Shown piece after piece: positions 39,401 to 48,551 of a stretch of 64,000 nucleotides of DNA. The notes under the pieces were generated by a model, which had not been told where the DNA came from, searched no databases, and saw only the letters and a program-made list of their open reading frames with translations. The DNA is from Leifsonia sp. ALI-44-B (GTDB lineage: Bacteria; Actinomycetota; Actinomycetes; Actinomycetales; Microbacteriaceae). The stretch lies in contig NZ_MTQL01000007.1 in assembly GCF_001984125.1 (NCBI RefSeq), forward strand, positions 1,302,001 to 1,366,000, written 5' to 3'. The position numbers and the translations under genes are program-made. Numbering within the stretch: position 1 is the first letter of the stretch; the number at the start of each line of letters is the position of its first letter.

Positions 39401-41768
39401 AGAGGCTTCGCCGCCCAAGGCCGTCGACGACATCGTCGAGGTGCAGCCGGGTCGCGTCGTGACGGTGCCCGTGCTGGCAAACGACTCGGACCCCAACGGT
39501 TACGAGCTGAAGCTCGAAAAGAAGCTCGTCGAGGTGCCCGCCGAGATCGAGGCGAAGGTGACCGGCGCCAACGTCGAAATCCAGGCGCCCGACGAAGAGC
39601 GCACGTTCGGCGTGCAATACGCCATGAACAACGGCCACGGCGGAACAGACAACGCGTTCATCCAGGTGCGCGTCACGACCGCGGCGCGCCTGCAACCGCC
39701 CATCGTGCAAGACCACATCGTCGAAGCCAAAGACGTCGTCAACAAGAAGACCGTCGACATCGATGTGAAAGAGGGCGCCAGCAACCCCGGCGGCACCAAC
39801 GACGAGTTGAAAATCTCCCTCGAGGGCCCCAACGGTGGCCAGGGCGAGCTGCTGTCGAACGGGCAGGTGCGCGTCACCCTCACCGACACGCGCGCGGCCA
39901 TTGCCTACCGTCTCACCAACGAGACCGACAACCTCTCGACGGCTGCGTTCATCGTCGTGCCGCCCTTCTCCGACGGCATGCCGCCCGAGCTGCGCCCCAA
40001 CCTGGCCGAGCAGATCGTGCCCATGAACGAGTCCCGAACGTGGAAGCTCTCCGACGTCGCCTACTCGCCCGGCGGCAAAGCCATCCGCATCCTGGATGTG
40101 AACACTGTTTCGTCGACCAACAGCGCCGGTGGCCGCAATGCTCCGGATGACACCACGCTCACGTTCACGCCCCGACGCGACTATCGCGGCCCGGCGTCGA
40201 TCACGTTCGAGGCTTCGGACGGCACGTCGACGGGCCACCAGATCCTGACGCTTCCCATCACGGTGGGCGACCCGAACCAAGAGGACATCGCGCCGACGTT
40301 CATCGCGCAAGAGATTCCCATCGAGGCGGGCGAACCCGCGCAGACGGTCAACTTGCGCGCGGCGACCAACCACCCGAACCCCTCGCTCATCCCGCAGATG
40401 ACCTACAGCGGTCTCTCGGGGGCGTCCGGCGGCATCGAGCCGGTCTTGAACGGTGACACGATCTCGGTGAGCGCACCGTTCGGAGTGCAGCCGGGAACAT
40501 CCACCACACTGTCGTTCAACGTGACCTTCAAGCAGTTCACGGTGCCCGGAACCGTCACAGTGCGCGTGGTGAAATCGACCAGACCGCTCCCGTCGGCCGT
40601 CGGGGATTCCGAAGGTGACGCGCGACCGTCGAAGCCCGTGACGATCAACGTGCTGAAGAACGACTTCAACCCGTTCGGCAACGACGGCAAGCCGCTCACC
40701 ATCGTTGACGCGGCGGTCGAGACGGGTAACGCCCAGGCAGCCGTCAAGGGCGAGAACATCACGGTCACACCGGGCCCTGACAAGGCGCAGACGATCAGCG
40801 TGTTGTATACGGTCGAAGATGCAACGAAGGACCCGTCGAGGCGGGCTCAAGGCCGAGTATCTGTCACAGTCATGAGCGAGCCGGATGCGCCGAAGGCTCC
40901 CGCGACGTCGACGAGCCCACGAAACATCACCGTGCGCGTCAATCCGTCTCCCTCGAGCAACGGTGCGCCAATCACCAAGTACACGGTCACGCGCACGCCC
41001 GGTGGCACGGTTCAGACGTGCCCGACGGCCGCGCCCTGCACGTTGAGCTTCGCGGGCGAGAATGGCCAGCAATACTCGTTCACCGTCACGGCCACCAACA
41101 AGGTCGGCACGAGCGAGGCATCGCCGCCCAAATCGGACACGTCCTACGGTACGCCTGCCACGCCCGGTGGTTTGAAAGCCAGCGCACCGCAGTACGCGCC
41201 TGGTGTCGTCAAAGGCGAGTGGAATGCCACGACCGACACTGGCGGTTCAGCTGTTACTTATGAGTACGAATTCAGCAACGGTACGAGCGGGCGCACAACC
41301 GCGCTACGTGCACAGACGGGCGACCTGCCCGCAGGGAGCTACACGTTCCGCGTGAGAGCCTGCAATACCGAGGCGGGTTGTAGCCCGTGGTCGGGAAACA
41401 GCAATGGAGCGTCGATGGCTGAGAAGCCGCCGCCCCCGCCGCCGCCGCCCCCTGCTCCCGCTGGTCCGAAGGTGACGTCCGGTAAGGGCGACATCAAGGC
41501 CGTCTCCGGCTCGGGCACCGGCTACCACTTCGCCTTCACGCTGGAGAACTTCCCTCCGAACAAGCGCGTGACGGTCATCTGCCGTGGTGCCGATGGCGCC
41601 GGCGGCGACTGGTATCACACGTCGCAGGGCCCCCGCCCCGGCTCCCCGGCCTACGTCACCGACGGCAACGGCAACCTGTCCACCCAGGCGGGTTGTTACA
41701 ACGGAAACCCCGGTGAGCACTGGGTGACGGTGGACGGTATCGATTCGTCGAACCGCCCGGTCTGGTAG
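36477..41768 (+). CDS. Giant envelope protein with about 11 Ig/cadherin-like repeats and two FN3 domains
   Basis: A 1763-residue protein anchored by an N-terminal helix (about residues 12-31). Residues 40-370 look like a beta-propeller or similar sheet domain. From about 394 a series of about 90-100-residue Ig-like domains begins, each opening P-x-x-x-x-D and continuing V-L-x-N-D-x-D-P-x-G (for example VLDNDTDPDGD, VLANDSDPNGY); about eleven are counted, some degenerate. Two FN3 domains follow (about 1470 onward), then a nine-Pro linker near 1651 and a Cys-containing C-terminal domain ending in Trp. Similar proteins sit beside kinase, MoxR, DUF58 and transglutaminase genes in other actinobacteria. 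It likely forms the surface-exposed structure of the locus. Confidence 0.88.
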   Translation: MGMKTWLRGRKVTASIVAVSVLVGVPVTAAIIHQGFPVTDVELQAKDVWVTNGQKLLAGRLNRQIEELDASVATVSNDIDVLQNGDNVLMHDRSGSTVERIDPANVTLVERAELPPAASIALGDTRLSVLDPSNGELWITDIQNGLNFSITDTKSIAKLGRDAQATVSSEGTVFAVSPSKKKLYTYKADGGDPVVTTIPAVKDFQLTTAGEEAVLLDTDKNRIITGEGKPLKLPDTALKVQQPSATAGNVIVATGSTLIDVPLDGGDTRTIKARITTPVSDPKGVSAPVNLNGCIHGAWAGASRYIAACDAKVTDVQDVEPLSKGASLVFRVNRNVIALNNIQSGDVWLVDSNMRLVKNWEEVTPPEEDEGEEGDEKASTQSFEDTIADRTEQNRPPLARDDEFGARPGKSTVLGVLDNDTDPDGDVLVINNYDPIPPETGTLDTVDGGRALQFTPNPSAGAGATASFRYSVSDGRPGGVAEANVNVKLVAADQNAAPITNREAATTVESGKSVTYNALTDWRDPDGDDIYLQQAASDAGDQVRFSPDGYITVTHTSGELGTRDIKFVVSDGTASAEGKFVLDVKPPNSLNPVGTPDYIETFVGEPADVFPLENDVSPSGEKLDLLAAESITAGLQTSVNPDDDSIRVLSGAPGAFYIKYTVGAAGKSSPGIIRVQVNEKPAQAQKPIAVRDIGYLRPNEPTSINVLTNDVSASGNVLAVRSVDVPDEVAAQLSVEVLNLQVIRVTTSAAVTGQLQFSYTVSDGTQDAVTTVTVVPIPPLQKHQAPIPADDQITVRAGDIVSVPVLDNDVHPDNTVMKVAPDLQQAPSAGLAFVADNKVRYQAPAEAGTYTAQYKVTDEFQQTAVATVTFTVVAPDEKNNSQPSPRTLNARVFSGATVTINIPLDGLDPDGDSVVYDGLTNPPTLGTVIDSTSTSITYRSFENTSGTDTFSYTVKDTYGATAEGTVNIGVIARPAEASPPKAVDDIVEVQPGRVVTVPVLANDSDPNGYELKLEKKLVEVPAEIEAKVTGANVEIQAPDEERTFGVQYAMNNGHGGTDNAFIQVRVTTAARLQPPIVQDHIVEAKDVVNKKTVDIDVKEGASNPGGTNDELKISLEGPNGGQGELLSNGQVRVTLTDTRAAIAYRLTNETDNLSTAAFIVVPPFSDGMPPELRPNLAEQIVPMNESRTWKLSDVAYSPGGKAIRILDVNTVSSTNSAGGRNAPDDTTLTFTPRRDYRGPASITFEASDGTSTGHQILTLPITVGDPNQEDIAPTFIAQEIPIEAGEPAQTVNLRAATNHPNPSLIPQMTYSGLSGASGGIEPVLNGDTISVSAPFGVQPGTSTTLSFNVTFKQFTVPGTVTVRVVKSTRPLPSAVGDSEGDARPSKPVTINVLKNDFNPFGNDGKPLTIVDAAVETGNAQAAVKGENITVTPGPDKAQTISVLYTVEDATKDPSRRAQGRVSVTVMSEPDAPKAPATSTSPRNITVRVNPSPSSNGAPITKYTVTRTPGGTVQTCPTAAPCTLSFAGENGQQYSFTVTATNKVGTSEASPPKSDTSYGTPATPGGLKASAPQYAPGVVKGEWNATTDTGGSAVTYEYEFSNGTSGRTTALRAQTGDLPAGSYTFRVRACNTEAGCSPWSGNSNGASMAEKPPPPPPPPPAPAGPKVTSGKGDIKAVSGSGTGYHFAFTLENFPPNKRVTVICRGADGAGGDWYHTSQGPRPGSPAYVTDGNGNLSTQAGCYNGNPGEHWVTVDGIDSSNRPVW

Positions 41769-41831
41769 CGATTCGCACGTCGGCCCGAGCAGCACCCGCA
41801 GCATTTCTAACCCGAGAAGAGAGAGCAAAAC

Positions 41832-42800
41832 GTGAGCGTTAGTCAGGAACAGGCGACGTGGTTCGCCGGGGCGTTCGATTCGTTGGTCACGAACGTCGGC
41901 GGCGCCATCCTGGGCAAGGAGGGCGTGATCAAGCTCATCATCGCGTCGCTGCTGTCCGAGGGTCACGTGCTGCTCGAGGACTTCCCGGGCACGGGTAAGA
42001 CGGTGCTCGCCAAGGCGCTGGCCAACACGCTCGAGGGCACCAACTCGCGCATCCAGTTCACGCCCGACCTGCTGCCCTCCGACGTGACGGGCGTCACCAT
42101 CTACAACCAGTCGCTCAACCAGTTCGAGTTCCACAAGGGACCGATCTTCGCCTCCGTGGTGCTGGCCGACGAGATCAACCGCGCGTCGCCGAAAACGCAG
42201 AGCGCGCTGCTCGAGGTGATGGAAGAGGGCAAGGTCACGGTCGACGGCGAGAGCTACCCGGTCGGCCGTCCGTTCATGGTCATCGCCACGCAGAACCCCG
42301 TCGAGCAGGCCGGAACCTACAAGCTGCCCGAAGCCCAGCTCGACCGATTCATCATCAAGACCACGCTCGGCTACCCCGACCGCTCCATCGCCGTCGACCT
42401 GCTGATGGATGCCGCCAACCGCTCGCGTGCCTCGAAGATCACGCCCATCATCGGCCCCGACGCCCTCATCGCCATGGCCGAGCTCGCCACCGATGTGCAC
42501 GTCGACCGCAGCGTCATGGAATACATCACCGACATCGTCGGTGCAACGCGCGACCACAAGGACATCGCGCTGGGCGTGAGCATGCGCGGCAGCCTGTCTC
42601 TCGCCCGCATGGTCAAGACGTGGGCGCTGTCGCAGGGCCGCACCTACGCCACGCCCGACGACGTCGCCGAACTCGCCGTGCCTGTCCTCGCGCACCGTCT
42701 CATCGTCGACTCCGAATCCGAGTTCGCCGGCGTCAAGGCCGAAGACATCATCGCGGGCATCGTCGTAGACCTGCCCGCCCCGGCCTACCGCGCCGCATGA
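41832..42800 (+). CDS. MoxR-family AAA+ ATPase
   Basis: A 322-residue ATPase with a GTG start and AGAAGAGAGAG upstream. Walker A DFPGTGKT, the DLLPSDVTG loop, Walker B VVLADEINRASPKTQ and the sensor region ATQNPVEQAGTYKLPEAQLDRF are all intact. MoxR proteins act as chaperone-like ATPases that insert or mature metal or VWA-type partners, usually with DUF58 proteins, as here: the DUF58 start overlaps its stop (ATGA). The target in this locus is probably the giant Ig protein or the membrane complex; that is inference. Confidence 0.93.
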   Translation: MSVSQEQATWFAGAFDSLVTNVGGAILGKEGVIKLIIASLLSEGHVLLEDFPGTGKTVLAKALANTLEGTNSRIQFTPDLLPSDVTGVTIYNQSLNQFEFHKGPIFASVVLADEINRASPKTQSALLEVMEEGKVTVDGESYPVGRPFMVIATQNPVEQAGTYKLPEAQLDRFIIKTTLGYPDRSIAVDLLMDAANRSRASKITPIIGPDALIAMAELATDVHVDRSVMEYITDIVGATRDHKDIALGVSMRGSLSLARMVKTWALSQGRTYATPDDVAELAVPVLAHRLIVDSESEFAGVKAEDIIAGIVVDLPAPAYRAA

Positions 42801-44128
42801 GCGAAACCGTCCGCCCGACGAAACCCCGCCTGAGCGTGCCGTTGGACGGCCTCCGCCAGGCCGGGGGCTCTGTCGCGCGGGCATTCGGCCGGTCCTCGGC
42901 CGTCGTCGCCCGCCGAACCGAACCGCTGCGGCGCGTCGTGTCGTCGTGGGTGCTCTGGGCCTGGCGCTACGTGCGACCGGTTCTCGCGGTCGTCTCACCT
43001 CTCGGATGGCTCGTGCTCGCGTCCGCGGCCACCGCGCTCGTCGTGGGTGCTGTTTTCGGCTGGGCCGAGCTGCTCATCGTCGGTGCGACGCTGGCCGCCG
43101 CCTGCATCGTCGCCGCCTGTTTCCTCTTCGGACGCTCACGTTTCCGCGTCGAGATCGAGCTCAACCCGCGCCGCGTGACGGTGGGGGAGCGGGCCATCGG
43201 GCGCGTGCTCGTCACCAACGTGGGCGAGAAGCGTTCCACCGCGACGACGCTCGAGCTGCCCGTCGGGCGCGGCCTGGCCGAGTTCGCCATCCCGGGTCTG
43301 GCCGCCAACGCCGACACGGAGGAACTGTTCGCCGTTCCCACGAACCGCCGCGCGGTCATCCATGCCGGCCCCGCCGTCTCGGTGCGCGGCGACCAGCTCG
43401 GGCTGTTCCGCCGCGTCGTGAAGTGGACCGAGCCCATCGAATTGTTCGTGCACCCCGTGACCACACGCCTGCATCCCACGGCCGCGGGCCTCGTGCGCGA
43501 CCTCGAGGGCCAGATCACCAAAAAGATCACCAACAACGACATCTCCTTCCACGCGCTGCGCGACTACGTGACGGGCGACGATGTGCGCTATGTGCACTGG
43601 CGCTCGTCGGCGCGCACGGGCCAACTCATGGTGCGCCAGTTCGAGGAGTCCCGGCGCAGCCAGTTGACCATCGTGCACTCGCGCGACCGCCGCTACTACG
43701 CGTCCGACGACGAGTTCGAGCTGGCCGTGTCGGCGACCGCCTCGATCGCCTCGCAGGTCATCCGCGACGGCACCCAGATCAGCGTCGTCACTGAGGGCCT
43801 GCAACTGCGCACGCACTCGGTCGTGTCGATCTTGGATGACTCGTGCCGCATCGAACCCCTCGAGGGTGAGACGGGCAACGCGCGCACATTCGCCCGCGAG
43901 GCCACCAAACGCCTGCCCCCGCCCAGCGTCGTCGTCATCGTCGCCGGTTCGTTGATGGATGCCTCGGACTACCGTTCCGTGCAGCGCCTCTTCGGCGGCG
44001 ACACCAACGTCATCGCCATCGCGGTGGCGCTCGGCCAGAAGGCTCGGTTGACGGATGTCGCGGGCCTCAGTGTCATCTCGATCGGCGCTCTCACCGACCT
44101 CCCGCGCGTGATGGCGAGGGCCGTATGA
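42797..44128 (+). CDS. DUF58 membrane protein
   Basis: A 443-residue protein with two or three membrane helices at about 70-115 and then an extracytoplasmic/cytoplasmic beta-rich part. The signature FHALRDYVTGDDVRYVHW at about 250-268, followed by SARTGQLMVRQFEE, defines DUF58. The C-terminal part resembles a VWA-like fold, usual for the family. Start ATG at 42797 overlaps the MoxR stop, and its own stop overlaps the transglutaminase start, a tightly coupled three-gene module. Family role: partner of MoxR ATPase in assembly. Confidence 0.9.
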   Translation: MSETVRPTKPRLSVPLDGLRQAGGSVARAFGRSSAVVARRTEPLRRVVSSWVLWAWRYVRPVLAVVSPLGWLVLASAATALVVGAVFGWAELLIVGATLAAACIVAACFLFGRSRFRVEIELNPRRVTVGERAIGRVLVTNVGEKRSTATTLELPVGRGLAEFAIPGLAANADTEELFAVPTNRRAVIHAGPAVSVRGDQLGLFRRVVKWTEPIELFVHPVTTRLHPTAAGLVRDLEGQITKKITNNDISFHALRDYVTGDDVRYVHWRSSARTGQLMVRQFEESRRSQLTIVHSRDRRYYASDDEFELAVSATASIASQVIRDGTQISVVTEGLQLRTHSVVSILDDSCRIEPLEGETGNARTFAREATKRLPPPSVVVIVAGSLMDASDYRSVQRLFGGDTNVIAIAVALGQKARLTDVAGLSVISIGALTDLPRVMARAV

Positions 44129-47100
44129 GCGGCGTGTTCCCCCAGCCGAACCGGGATGGTTCGCGCATCACCCCGCCGCCGGCCGCTGGTGCCTCCGCCG
44201 CGGGTGCTGCGGGAACTCCTGGTGCCGGTGCGAGCGCAATGCCCCCGGCCGTCTCGGAGAAGCCCTCACGTCGCGGCCGAGCAGGTCGCGCCGAACGCGC
44301 CGACGCCACCGGCCGCACCGACCGTCCTGCGCGCGGATCACGCGCCGAACGCGCCGCCCGCGGAGAGTCGTCGGATCGTTCCCCCCGCGGCAATCGATCC
44401 GACCGCGCCGAACGCCCCGCCCGCGCATCCCGTGCCGAGCGCGCCGAAAACCGGGCCGCTGCGTCCGCTTCCGGTGGCGGTCGCCCGCCGCGCGCGCCCC
44501 GCCAACCCGCCGCGCCCCGCCCGCCCCTCCCGCGAGGCACGGTCACGCCCCTCGCCTGGCGCGACCTCGGCGTCGTATCGTTCCTCAGCCTCATCGGCCT
44601 GTGGGGCTTCGCCCCCGCCTTCAGCGACAACTGGTACCTCCTCGCGGCCTTCGGCGGCCTCCTGGTCGGCACGGCCGCGGGCTACCTCTCCCACCGCTGG
44701 CGCCTCAACGCCCTCCTCACGGCCCTCCTCGCGCTCGTCGGCTACTTCGTCTTCGGCAGCGCCTTCGCGGTCACGGCGGATGCCATTGCCGGCGTCGTGC
44801 CCACGCTCGTCACGCTGCGTTCCCTCGCCCTGGGCGCGGTCTTCGGATGGCGAGACATCCTCACCCTTGCCCCGCCCGTCGGCGCCCCCGAGTACATCAA
44901 CGTGCTGCCCTACGTCGCCGCGTGGCTCGTGGGCCTCGTCTCGGCCATCCTCACCCTGCGCTGGATGCCGCGCCACGACCGCACGCCCGGCCGCCTCGCC
45001 GTGCTGCTCTCGGGCCCCGCCGCGCTCTACATCTTCAGCGTCGTCATCGGCACCGAGCGACCCTTCTTCGCCGCCGCGCGTGGAATCGTCTTCGCGGCCA
45101 TCGCGCTCGTGTGGCTGAGCTGGCGCCGCAGCTCGGCCGAGAACGTGAGCCTGCAGGACCGCTCGGGTCTCGTCCGCACCAAACTCCTCGGAACCGGCGC
45201 CGTCGTCCTGGCCGCCGCCCTCGTCGCCGGGCTGGGCGCAGGCTTCCTCACCCCGCCATCCGCCGATCGTGTCGTCGTGCGCGAGCACGTGCAGCCACCC
45301 TTCGACCCCGAGGAGTACCCGAGCCCGCTGAGCGGTTTCCGGCAGTACACGAAGACCCTCGCCGAGACCGACCTGTTCGAGGTCACGGGCCTCGAGAAGG
45401 GCGACCGGTTGCGCCTCGCCACCATGGACACGTACGACGGCGAGCTCTGGAAGCTCGCGCCCGCCGATGTGCAGACCGACGGTTCGGGGTCGTTCCAGCT
45501 CGTCTCGCGCCAACTGCCCGCGCCCGAGTTGTTGACGGCCAAGGGTTCGCGCAACATCGACGTCTCCGTCACGGGCTATCAGGGCCCGTGGCTGCCCGTC
45601 GTCGGCTACCCGACCGGCCTCGAACTGCCCGAGACGCCCGACAAGTCGCAAGACCTGCGTTTCAACGCCGACACCGCCACGGCCGTCGTCACGTCGGGCA
45701 TCGGCCCCAAGTTCACCTACGACCTGCAGTCCGTTTTGCAGACGCAGCCCTCCGACGAGGCCCTCGCCGATGTGCCCGTCGCCTCGGTCACCCTGCCGGC
45801 CGTGCAGCGCGTGCCCAGCATCGTCAAGGCCAAGACCAACGAGTTCGTCGGCGATGCCACGAGCCCGATCGGCAAGTTGCGCGCCATCGAGAACAACCTC
45901 AAGACGAGCGGATATCTGAGCCACGGTCTCGCGAGCGACACGGCCACCTCGCGCGCCGGCCACGGTGCCGATCGCATGGAGGAGCTGTTCACGCGCAACC
46001 AGCTGATCGGCGACCAGGAGCAGTACGCCTCGGCGTTCGCGCTCATGGCCCGCCAGCTGGGTTACCCTGCGCGCGTCGTCATGGGCTTCGCGCCCGAGAA
46101 CGTCTCCGAAGACGGCGCCACCAAGATCACGGGCAACGACGTCACGGCCTGGGTCGAGGTACCTTTCGAGGGCGTCGGCTGGGTGCAGTTCGACCCGACC
46201 CCGGACGAGACCGAGATCCCGCAGGATCAGAACCCGAAGCCCAAGACCGAGCCGCAGCCTCAGGTGCGTCAGCCCCCGCGCGTCGACAAGCGCGACGAGG
46301 ACCTGCTCACCAACGTCGAGATCGACGACAGCAACGACGAGAAGAAGGACGACCAGATCGTCGTCCCCACCTGGATGTATGGACTCGCCGCCGCGCTGGC
46401 CGTGCCGATCCTCGCCTACCTCATCCCGTTCCTCATCGTCATGGCCATCAAGCGCCGCCGCGTGAAGCGTCGTCGCAACGCGCCCACCCCCGACCGTCAG
46501 GCCGCGGGTGCGTGGGACGAGCTCCTCGACCGCCACGCCGAGTACGGCGTCGAGGTGCCGCAGGGTATGACGCGTCGCGCGACGGCCGCTGCGCTGGCCG
46601 CCGCCGTGCCGTCGTCCTCGGTGTCGAAATCTTCGGATGCCTCGAACTCCTCGGGTGCATCGAACTCTTCGGGTGCGTCGACGGCTCAGGCGGCGCCATC
46701 CGTTTCGGGGTCGCAGCCCGCGTCGTTCGCGCCCCCGTCCGACCCGGCCGCCCGCGGTTCCGGAACCCCGTCGATCCTGGCGTCGAGCGCCCCCGCGGCC
46801 GGGCAGAGCCCCACGAGTTCGCCTGATGGTCGCCTCCCAGGTTCGTCGGCGACCGCCGCGTCGTCCGCGAGCGGTTCGTTCGCCGCCGTCGCCCGGGATG
46901 CCGACCGCGCCGTCTTCGCGGGCGTCGACGTCCCCGCAGCCGAGGTCGACGCCATCTGGAGCGAGACCGAGCGCCGCATCCGTTCGACCGGTTCGGCGGT
47001 CGGCTGGTGGCGCCGCCAGCGCAGCCGCTTCCGCGTCAATTCGAAGCGCCGCGTCAGCGACCGCCTGACCGCTCCCGACCACAAGCCCAAGCGTTCGGCC

Positions 47101-47322
47101 TGCTCGGCCGCCGCCGAATCGACGACGGGTGGCGCGCCCACTCCCGCGCGGCGTAGCGTAGGACGCGCGTCGAAGAAAAACTCGGGTTCTGCGGCATCCA
47201 CACGGCCGAACCCCAACCCGAACCCGGCGGCCACTCCGGCGACGCAGCAGCCCGCGTCGAAGCCGAACCGCCTTCGACGCAACCGAGCAACGCCGAACCA
47301 GCCCGAGCAGAAGGGGGAGTAG
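44125..47322 (+). CDS. TgpA-like membrane protein with degenerate transglutaminase core
   Basis: A 1065-residue protein. A long Arg/Ala-rich cytoplasmic leader (to about 140), then about seven transmembrane helices (about 145-385), an extracytoplasmic domain with a transglutaminase-like core (about 590-700), another helix (about 745-770) and a long disordered tail. In the core the position of the catalytic Cys is Gln631 (GDQEQYASAF where active members have G-x-C-E-x-F-A) and that of His is Thr674 (DVTAWVEV where HAWVEV is usual); Asp690 in FDPT remains. It should therefore be inactive as a protease or cross-linker and may serve as a binding or scaffold subunit. Coupled to DUF58. Confidence 0.88.
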   Translation: MSGVFPQPNRDGSRITPPPAAGASAAGAAGTPGAGASAMPPAVSEKPSRRGRAGRAERADATGRTDRPARGSRAERAARGESSDRSPRGNRSDRAERPARASRAERAENRAAASASGGGRPPRAPRQPAAPRPPLPRGTVTPLAWRDLGVVSFLSLIGLWGFAPAFSDNWYLLAAFGGLLVGTAAGYLSHRWRLNALLTALLALVGYFVFGSAFAVTADAIAGVVPTLVTLRSLALGAVFGWRDILTLAPPVGAPEYINVLPYVAAWLVGLVSAILTLRWMPRHDRTPGRLAVLLSGPAALYIFSVVIGTERPFFAAARGIVFAAIALVWLSWRRSSAENVSLQDRSGLVRTKLLGTGAVVLAAALVAGLGAGFLTPPSADRVVVREHVQPPFDPEEYPSPLSGFRQYTKTLAETDLFEVTGLEKGDRLRLATMDTYDGELWKLAPADVQTDGSGSFQLVSRQLPAPELLTAKGSRNIDVSVTGYQGPWLPVVGYPTGLELPETPDKSQDLRFNADTATAVVTSGIGPKFTYDLQSVLQTQPSDEALADVPVASVTLPAVQRVPSIVKAKTNEFVGDATSPIGKLRAIENNLKTSGYLSHGLASDTATSRAGHGADRMEELFTRNQLIGDQEQYASAFALMARQLGYPARVVMGFAPENVSEDGATKITGNDVTAWVEVPFEGVGWVQFDPTPDETEIPQDQNPKPKTEPQPQVRQPPRVDKRDEDLLTNVEIDDSNDEKKDDQIVVPTWMYGLAAALAVPILAYLIPFLIVMAIKRRRVKRRRNAPTPDRQAAGAWDELLDRHAEYGVEVPQGMTRRATAAALAAAVPSSSVSKSSDASNSSGASNSSGASTAQAAPSVSGSQPASFAPPSDPAARGSGTPSILASSAPAAGQSPTSSPDGRLPGSSATAASSASGSFAAVARDADRAVFAGVDVPAAEVDAIWSETERRIRSTGSAVGWWRRQRSRFRVNSKRRVSDRLTAPDHKPKRSACSAAAESTTGGAPTPARRSVGRASKKNSGSAASTRPNPNPNPAATPATQQPASKPNRLRRNRATPNQPEQKGE

Positions 47323-47324
47323 CA

Positions 47325-48542
47325 GTGACCGACCGCGAACGCTGGGATGCTGCCATCCCGCCCCGCCCGCCGCTCCCGCCCGTGCCCGGTGCCTCAGGTT
47401 CCGAACCGACCCCTCCCGGTGCGCCTCTTCCGCCGCCCCCGCCACTTCCGCCCGCGCCACCCCTCCCTCCCGTCTCGAACCTCGGCGGACAACCGGCGCC
47501 GTCGCAGCAGCCGCCGACCCCGGAACAGCGACCGGCCGAGCAGCCGTCGGCGCGCAAGATCGGCCTGCCCCCGGGCGTCGCGGCCCCTCGCACCGATCAG
47601 ACCGCTTTCTCGCGCGACCCTATCCCCGTTCTGAAGCCGGAATTCGGCATCACGGGCGGCACCATCCCGGTCGCGCCCGGTTCCCGCAACCCCGGCACCA
47701 TCGGCGCGGCCCCTCTCCCGACGCCCGCCAACGACGCACCCGCTGCTCCTCCGGCGGTCCAGTCTGCTCCTTCTGAACCGCAGACATCCGCATCGCAGCC
47801 TTCCGCACAGCAGCTTTCCGAAGCGGACGCATCCCTCCCGCAGGCGCCCGCGCAGCTGGCATCTGCCCGTCAGCCCGACCCGGCCGACGCGGTCGGCTCG
47901 GCGCTCCCAATCCCGGCTCCCATCGTCCCCGCGGCCGCTCCCACCCACGCTCCCTCGGCCGCCTCTCCTGCGACGGGCGCTCCCGCGTCATCAACGCCTG
48001 CCGCCGCGCCGCCTCTGTCTCCTCCCGCGGGCGCGGCTTCAGCGCCGGCTGCCGCGCCGCCACTGTCGTCCCCTGCGGGCGCGGCCCCGGCACCCGTCAC
48101 GCCTCCGGCTCCCGCAACGCAGGCCGCGGCATCCGGAACGATCTCGCACCCCGACGCAGCCGGACACCCCGCGCCTGCCCCGTCGACCCCGGCCCGCGGC
48201 GTCACGGCGGCCTCAGCAATCGAACTCGAACTCCCCGATGGCCAGGTCGTGCCCCTCGTCACGGGCATCCTGCTGGGCCGAGACCCGCAGCCGCAGTCCC
48301 ACCTCGACATCACGGCCAGAGCCCGCCTTTACGACACGCAGCGCAGCGTCTCGAAAACCCACGCGGCCGTCGGCCTCGACTCCTCGGGTCTCTGGGTCAT
48401 CGACCTCGAGTCGACGAACGGAACCTCCCTCATCTCCGCCACGGGCGCCGAACGCTTCGTCGACCCCGGTGTCAAAACCCCCGTCGCCGACGACGAGTCC
48501 CTGCGCTTCGGCGAATACCCCGTCCACATCCGCCGTCGCTGA
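47325..48542 (+). CDS. Pro-rich protein with C-terminal FHA domain
   Basis: A 405-residue protein with a GTG start 2 bp after the transglutaminase-like gene. The first 290 residues are Pro/Ala-rich and disordered, with runs such as PPPPPLPPAPPLPP. The FHA domain (about 305-405) has GRDP, SVSKTHAAV and ESTNGTSL, complete for phosphothreonine binding. No membrane helix. It is likely a soluble phospho-dependent adaptor, the Pro-rich leader providing flexible reach to membrane partners. Confidence 0.88.
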   Translation: MTDRERWDAAIPPRPPLPPVPGASGSEPTPPGAPLPPPPPLPPAPPLPPVSNLGGQPAPSQQPPTPEQRPAEQPSARKIGLPPGVAAPRTDQTAFSRDPIPVLKPEFGITGGTIPVAPGSRNPGTIGAAPLPTPANDAPAAPPAVQSAPSEPQTSASQPSAQQLSEADASLPQAPAQLASARQPDPADAVGSALPIPAPIVPAAAPTHAPSAASPATGAPASSTPAAAPPLSPPAGAASAPAAAPPLSSPAGAAPAPVTPPAPATQAAASGTISHPDAAGHPAPAPSTPARGVTAASAIELELPDGQVVPLVTGILLGRDPQPQSHLDITARARLYDTQRSVSKTHAAVGLDSSGLWVIDLESTNGTSLISATGAERFVDPGVKTPVADDESLRFGEYPVHIRRR

Positions 48543-48551
48543 CGCGCTGCC

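Noticed and set aside
36981-41072. A 1363-codon minus-strand frame opposite the giant Ig gene
   Set aside because: The translation is Arg/Asp/Val-rich with no motif; the plus strand encodes clear repeated domains with an anchor.
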